Origin: Pedosphaera parvula Ellin514
GTDB lineage: Bacteria > Verrucomicrobiota > Verrucomicrobiia > Limisphaerales > Pedosphaeraceae
Direction of reading: 5' to 3'
Assembly: GCF_000172555.1 (NCBI RefSeq)
Contig: NZ_ABOX02000060.1
Span: forward strand, 1-39,142
Length of the DNA stretch: 39,142 bases
Shown here piece by piece: positions 35,093 through 39,142 of this stretch (position 1 is the stretch's first letter; the number at the start of each line of letters is the position of its first letter). A model generated the notes under the pieces. The model was given only the letters and a program-made list of their open reading frames with translations. It was not told the origin of the DNA and ran no database searches. A program made the position numbers and the translations under genes.

Positions 35093-35671
35093 TTATTCCT
35101 TTTCCTTCGCTGGCTTTTCTTCTGGTTCATCATCGTCTTCCACTTCATTGGAACCGGCATTATCCACCGTGCCCAATGCTCCCAAACGACGTTGACGCAA
35201 AGCGCCTTCCTTCTCCAACTGCGCTTGAGCCTGAACCGTGAACCGTGTCCAGGGAATTGCTTCCAGGCGGGCCTTTGGAATCGGCTTGCCCGTCAATTCA
35301 CAAACGCCATACGTATTCTTCTCAATCCGCTTCAACGCTTCTTCAATTTCGTAAATGGCATCCTGATCAGAAGATAGGAGGCTCAATGCGAAATCACGAT
35401 CAAAATTATCCGTGCCGGAATCCGCCATATGCAGGCTGTATCCGGCCAGTTCCTGGGCGGATTCTTTTGCCAGCCCGCTCATCTGCTTAAGCAGTTGCTC
35501 CCTCAATTCCAGCAAATTCTGATAATAACCAGCCCATTCAGGCTTGATTTTGGCTTCGCCGTTCTTTTTTGCTTTCTCCGATGGCAGCCCAAGGATGGAC
35601 GCAGCCGTGGCGGAGCGCACCGACTTACTTCCGGTGGGTTCTTTCTTCACTATCTTCTTATTTGTTGTCAC
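35093..35671 (-). CDS. DksA/TraR-like protein with degenerate zinc finger
   Basis: A 192-residue DksA/TraR-like protein. A charged N-terminal tail is followed by the coiled-coil with its acidic tip (DSGTDNFDRDFALSLL, about 84-99) and the C4-finger region YGVCELTGKPIPKARLEAIP, then TRFTVQAQAQLE. Normal members have four cysteines, C-x2-C and C-x2-C; only C124 remains, with Thr127, Thr145 and Ala148 at the other places. The finger therefore cannot bind zinc normally, as in DksA2 of Pseudomonas, a Zur-regulated replacement. The start is GTG 35671. It would bind RNA polymerase in the secondary channel and modulate stringent-type transcription. First gene of the operon with rpmG and rpsR. The acidic C-terminal tail is unusual. 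Confidence 0.82.
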   Translation of the reverse strand: MTTNKKIVKKEPTGSKSVRSATAASILGLPSEKAKKNGEAKIKPEWAGYYQNLLELREQLLKQMSGLAKESAQELAGYSLHMADSGTDNFDRDFALSLLSSDQDAIYEIEEALKRIEKNTYGVCELTGKPIPKARLEAIPWTRFTVQAQAQLEKEGALRQRRLGALGTVDNAGSNEVEDDDEPEEKPAKEKE

Positions 35672-35681
35672 AAATCCGTTA

Positions 35682-35699
35682 ACAATTCTGCATTATTGT
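35682..35699. promoter_or_regulatory. Possible degenerate Zur-type site upstream of the dksA-like gene
   Basis: ACAAT and ATTGT flank TCTGCATT, and TGCATTA (35689-35695) repeats one half of the znu operator. It lies 11-28 bases before the GTG start. Weak; listed as a test target only. Confidence 0.2.
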
Positions 35700-35846
35700 G
35701 CCTCTTCTGATGGAGCCACAATCCAATCGAGAGTGCGCGAATGTAGCAAAGGAAAACAAATATGCCACAAAAATGTTTAACAATTTTCGGGAGCTTCTAC
35801 CCCCATTCACGCCCTTTGTCCAGCCTTCAGGAGCTAAACCGCCAAC

Positions 35847-36665
35847 TTAACCCTTTTCTATGCAGGCATATGCGTTGTGATTATGGATGCTTTCATAATT
35901 TTCAGCCTCCACTTTATACCACGTCACATCCTGGTGCGCATTCAGCTTTAATGCCACATTTCGCACCAAATCTTCCACAAAAACCGGGTTCTCATACGCC
36001 CGCTCAGTAACCGCCTTCTCATCCTGCCTCTTCAACAGCGAATACAACTCCGAACTCGCGCAACTCTCCACCAACGCGATCAAATCCTCAATCCATATCG
36101 CCTGCTTCGATCGAATTTTCACTGTCACCGTTCCCCGTTGATTATGCGCGCTATATTGACTGATCGCTTTCGAGCAGGGACATAACGTCGTCACAGCTGC
36201 CATCACCGTCAACACGAAATCAATTTCTTTTCCACTCGCCGTCGCATCGAACCGCGCGGTGTAATCCATCAAACCCTCCATCCCCGACACCGGCGCCTTC
36301 TTCGTCAGAAAAAACGGGAACTCCATCTCCAGGTGCGCTGTGTCCGCATGCAACTTCTTCTGCATCGCGTGCAAAATCTCCGTGATGTTCTCCACATGCA
36401 CCACGTTGCCATGTGCATTGAGCACCTCAATGAACCGGCTCATGTGCGTCCCCTTGAACTCCTTCGGCAAATCCACATACATCCCGATCGTCGCCACCGT
36501 GTTTTGCAACACATGCGCCTTGTCGCGAATCTGAATCGGAAACCGCAGCCCGCGCACCCCCACCTTATCAATCCGCAATTCCCGGTGGTCGCGTTCGTTC
36601 TGCTTATCCTGCATTTTTGCTACATGATTCGGCTTCAAGTCAACCATCCGCTCAGATTTACTCAT
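35847..36665 (-). CDS. folE2: GTP cyclohydrolase FolE2 (type IB)
   Basis: A 272-residue type IB GTP cyclohydrolase I, which makes dihydroneopterin triphosphate for folate without needing zinc. The catalytic Cys lies in TTLCPCSKAISQYSAHNQRG (C162/C164), a conserved His in KGTHMSRFIEVL (H74), and Asp/Glu-rich HLEMEFPFFL follows. FolE2 replaces the zinc enzyme FolE when zinc is scarce and is Zur-regulated in several bacteria. ATG 36665 is chosen by the family N-terminus (MSKSERMVDLKPNHVA with RELRIDKVGVRGLRFP); an open extension to 36809 has no homology support. It is 175 bases upstream of the DksA-like gene, on the same strand. Confidence 0.95.
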   Translation of the reverse strand: MSKSERMVDLKPNHVAKMQDKQNERDHRELRIDKVGVRGLRFPIQIRDKAHVLQNTVATIGMYVDLPKEFKGTHMSRFIEVLNAHGNVVHVENITEILHAMQKKLHADTAHLEMEFPFFLTKKAPVSGMEGLMDYTARFDATASGKEIDFVLTVMAAVTTLCPCSKAISQYSAHNQRGTVTVKIRSKQAIWIEDLIALVESCASSELYSLLKRQDEKAVTERAYENPVFVEDLVRNVALKLNAHQDVTWYKVEAENYESIHNHNAYACIEKG

Positions 36666-37052
36666 AGTAATGGGCCCGTCAGGCATCATCCAAAGTAACA
36701 GCCCAACCCCATTTTGCAAATCATTCCATATTTGCCCATTTTTGCCCATAATCCACCGAAGCCCCTCCACTCCAAACCCTTCAGCAACCTGCTTTTTCAT
36801 TCCCATCAACCTCTCCGAATTCAGAAGCCCTTGCCAATTTTCCAGAAGGAGGAGTCTGTTGAGATCAACTTGTAAACATCGCGCGCTGGCAACAACCGTG
36901 AAGGATTTTCCGGGAGCTTCCTGACCGTCGGAAATGTCTCTCTCACTCTGGATAAAGCCGAATCTGAAGGGGAACAGTAGAACTGGGTATTGCTCTACTG
37001 ACAGCAGTGCCCCCTCTATGTGCCTTGCTTACGTGACGGTCATTTGGGTTAG
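36666..37052. other. Intergenic region upstream of folE2
   Basis: A 387-base region between the P-type ATPase stop and folE2. It contains TTGCAAATCATTCCAT at 36714-36729, of which the first nine bases (TTGCAAATC) repeat one half of the znu operator exactly; the other half is not conserved. Two TTTGCCC repeats follow (36731 and 36741). No gene or clear terminator is seen. Confidence 0.35.
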
Positions 37053-38909
37053 TCATGTATCAAAATCCGTCAACTGTTTCGGCCGCCACGCAGCCCGCAG
37101 CGCATTAAGCACCGCCAGCACATCAATGATTTCCTGAACAATCGCTCCCTCCACCGGAACTAAATATCCCATCCCGGCGAAGATCATTCCTATGACACTC
37201 AACGCCATTCCTCCCATCGCGCTTTGAAGTGCAATTGTCCGCATGCGATGACTGATGTGCATCAGTTCATCCACCCGCTTGAGCGCCCCTTCCATGATGA
37301 CAGCTCCCGCCGCCTCCGCGGTGATGTCGCTGTTTTGACCAATGGCCACACCCACGGTGGCCGCCATTATTGCCGGCGCATCGTTGATGCCATCTCCTAC
37401 GTACAAGGTTTTGGCGAGAGCCGTTTCGCCACGGACAATGGCGAGCTTTTCCTCCGGGTTCTTCTCTGCATGGATTTCAGTAATGCCAACCTCTTTGGCA
37501 AGGTACTCAACTTCGGATTTGCGGTCGCCGGAAAGCAGCATGATTCGCTTGAAATGATGCTTCGGCGCAAGATGCCCAATGAAAGAAACACTCTCCTCCC
37601 GTGGCGCATCATGAAAGCGAAAGGTGGCGGCATAGGTTCCATCGATAACGACCATGCACTCCAGCCCGCTGGTGATTCCAGGAAGATGCTCCGGTCCGGC
37701 AACCTTTTGCCTGACCAGCTTGCCGCGACTGGTGATTTGAACCTGATGGCCGGAAACCGTCCCACGCAGTCCCTGCCCCGGAGGTTCACTGATCTCCGCC
37801 GCTTCCAGTTGTCTGACGCCAGCCTTCTTCGCTGCAGCTAAAACCGCGCTGGCCAGCGGATGCTTTGAATATCGCTCCAGGCTGGCCGCCAGCGCGAGCA
37901 CTTCCGTTGGAGAAAAACCGGGGGCCGTCATTTGTTCAGTGAGCTTCGGCTCTCCATAGGTCAGCGTTCCTGTTTTATCAAAGATCACCACTCTGCATCT
38001 TTGGATTTGCTCAAGGACAACCGGGTTTTTAATGATGATGCCGCGCCGGGCACAGAGTGAGATCGAACCAATGATGGCAACGGGTATGGCAATGATCAAC
38101 GGACAAGGCGTTGCAACCACCAATACTGCAAGAAAACGCACCACCTCGCCGGTGGAAAACCAGGCAACAAGTGCCACCGCAATTGCGAACGGAGTATAAA
38201 AAGCGCCCAATTGGTCGCCTAAACGTCGCATTCGCGGCCGATTCTCTTCGGACGAGCGCATGACTTCCATGATCTTGGCGTAACGCGAATCCACCGCGCG
38301 TTTGATGGCACGAATAGTCAAGGCTGAATCCCCATTGATCGCGCCGGAAATCACCATCGAACCCGGCGCCTTCTCGATCTTGAACGGTTCGCCTGTGAGA
38401 AAGGATTCATCCATCTCCCCATGCCCTTCAATCACCAATCCATCCACCGGGCAAATATCATGTGGAAAGAGGATCAGGGTGTCCTCCACCGAAACTTCAT
38501 CAAGTTTCACATCCACCACCTTGCCATTCGACTTTCGGTGAGCCACAGATGGCATGCGTTTGGCCAGGGCACGAAGCACTGAGGAGGCGCTCTGCACGGC
38601 ATAATTTTCCAGGGCCTCTCCGCCTGAAAGCATCAACACAACCAGCGTTCCCGCCAGGTACTCGCCCAATACTATGGAGGTTACAATGGAAATTCCCGCC
38701 AGCAGATCGGAGCCAAACTCACGATTCAACAATTTCTTCCCCAATTCATAAAGCAGCGGAAGTCCACCCAGGACCAACGCGGTCCAAAGTGGAATCTCAT
38801 GAATGTTCCTGCCCGTGTGGAATCCAAACCGAAGCACCAGGTGCAAGGCTATGGCGGCGATTGAGAGCACTGCGATAAACACGGTCTTCCGGCGCCAGAT
38901 ATAATTCAT
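37053..38909 (-). CDS. Heavy-metal P1B-type ATPase with TPCP motif
   Basis: A 618-residue metal-transporting P-type ATPase. Actuator motif TGEP is at 172-175, the ion-channel motif in the sixth helix is T-P-C-P (267-270, in [15 protein letters not shown]), the phosphorylated Asp311 lies in FDKTGTLT, then [16 protein letters not shown] and [12 protein letters not shown]. There is no N-terminal heavy-metal-associated domain and no C-terminal hemerythrin domain. TPCP differs from the CPC (copper or zinc/cadmium) and SPC (cobalt) classes and is like the P1B-5 group, whose members handle nickel or iron, but that group usually has a C-terminal hemerythrin. ATG 38909 is preferred (GGAAAGG touches it); ATG 38948 would add 13 residues. 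The metal is unknown. Confidence 0.86.
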   Translation of the reverse strand: MNYIWRRKTVFIAVLSIAAIALHLVLRFGFHTGRNIHEIPLWTALVLGGLPLLYELGKKLLNREFGSDLLAGISIVTSIVLGEYLAGTLVVLMLSGGEALENYAVQSASSVLRALAKRMPSVAHRKSNGKVVDVKLDEVSVEDTLILFPHDICPVDGLVIEGHGEMDESFLTGEPFKIEKAPGSMVISGAINGDSALTIRAIKRAVDSRYAKIMEVMRSSEENRPRMRRLGDQLGAFYTPFAIAVALVAWFSTGEVVRFLAVLVVATPCPLIIAIPVAIIGSISLCARRGIIIKNPVVLEQIQRCRVVIFDKTGTLTYGEPKLTEQMTAPGFSPTEVLALAASLERYSKHPLASAVLAAAKKAGVRQLEAAEISEPPGQGLRGTVSGHQVQITSRGKLVRQKVAGPEHLPGITSGLECMVVIDGTYAATFRFHDAPREESVSFIGHLAPKHHFKRIMLLSGDRKSEVEYLAKEVGITEIHAEKNPEEKLAIVRGETALAKTLYVGDGINDAPAIMAATVGVAIGQNSDITAEAAGAVIMEGALKRVDELMHISHRMRTIALQSAMGGMALSVIGMIFAGMGYLVPVEGAIVQEIIDVLAVLNALRAAWRPKQLTDFDT

Positions 38910-38984
38910 CCTTTCCAAAAAATGGGAGGAAGGTAATTGATGCCTCATACTTTTAAGTGGAAGCCTTTATCCAAAGTACCATTC

Positions 38985-39142
38985 TATACCGAATGCCAAA
39001 ATTAATTTCCGAAATGGGGAAAGGAAACTGAATCAAAGAGGGTAAAAAGTTTTATGAAAGTGGACGCTGAAAAATTATGACTGTGGGGCGAAGAAATTCA
39101 TTAGTCATTGGCTGCAGGGTGCTTTTGGTTTGAGGCGGCGTT
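38985..39142 (+). mobile_element. MITE-like element, copy C (cut by window end)
   Basis: It begins TATACCGAATGCCAAAATTA and follows the other terminus and interior of copy B closely, including GCTGCAGGGTGCTTTTGGTT near the end of the window. The frame MKVDAEKL is closed by a stop, unlike copy B. Only the first 158 bases are visible. It lies upstream of the P-type ATPase gene. Confidence 0.8.

Noticed and set aside
36934-37137. Forward 67-codon frame overlapping the ATPase 3' end
   Set aside because: Antisense to the ATPase C-terminus, Ser/Thr-rich and without any signal for translation.

Overview
The window looks like a piece of a verrucomicrobial chromosome, probably close to Pedosphaera/Limisphaerales. 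This is inferred from gene content, not from any search: a very large secreted cytochrome/DUF1549/DUF1553 protein, a secreted sulfatase, a SGNH hydrolase, a PQQ-type beta-propeller protein, LPS genes (lpxB), many weak or absent Shine-Dalgarno sequences, several TTG/GTG starts and moderate GC. I see no rRNA, tRNA, CRISPR array, phage module or transposase. Genes are on both strands in short operons.

Left part (1-8420): the C-terminal end of a manganese catalase; a tandem pair of duplicated four-helix membrane proteins; a small coiled-coil ORF downstream of a perfect FNR-type palindrome; a P-loop kinase; a single-domain response regulator; a SGNH hydrolase; a DoxX membrane protein; a sulfatase; a frameshifted small antitoxin-like gene; and a ThrH-type phosphatase followed by a terminator.

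Middle part (8500-30940): gpsA-plsY (phospholipid precursor synthesis); a Gfo/Idh/MocA dehydrogenase, a small membrane protein and lpxB (lipid A); a PRC-barrel/DUF2382 stress protein; the giant DUF1549/DUF1553 cytochrome followed by the redox repressor rex; a sterol-desaturase-type hydroxylase coupled to a PTS-IIA-like protein; aspS; an unknown membrane-anchored protein; a PQQ-repeat protein; a LarA-type racemase with an SDR dehydrogenase; a tiny lmo0937-type membrane protein; a DHH phosphoesterase; and rph, a histidine phosphatase and prmA in one run.

Right part (31100-39142): the most interesting region. It reads as a zinc-limitation locus. znuA-znuC-znuB-zur overlap end to end. Immediately upstream lie a DksA-like protein that has lost three of four zinc cysteines, a zinc-free bL33 and a zinc-free bS18 in one tight operon, and then the zinc-independent GTP cyclohydrolase FolE2. 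Known Zur regulons in other bacteria contain exactly these replacement genes. A palindrome embedded in a good promoter sits in front of znuA and is a strong Zur-box candidate. A TPCP-type metal P-type ATPase follows.

A MITE-like repeat with inverted termini (outer sequence TACCGAATGCC, TA target) occurs three times. The full 257-bp copy has inserted between the znu promoter and znuA, inside the znuA signal-peptide codons. Removing it with one TA on paper restores a canonical signal peptide from a GTG start. In the present sequence the element itself supplies a new in-frame start and about 64 N-terminal residues to ZnuA.
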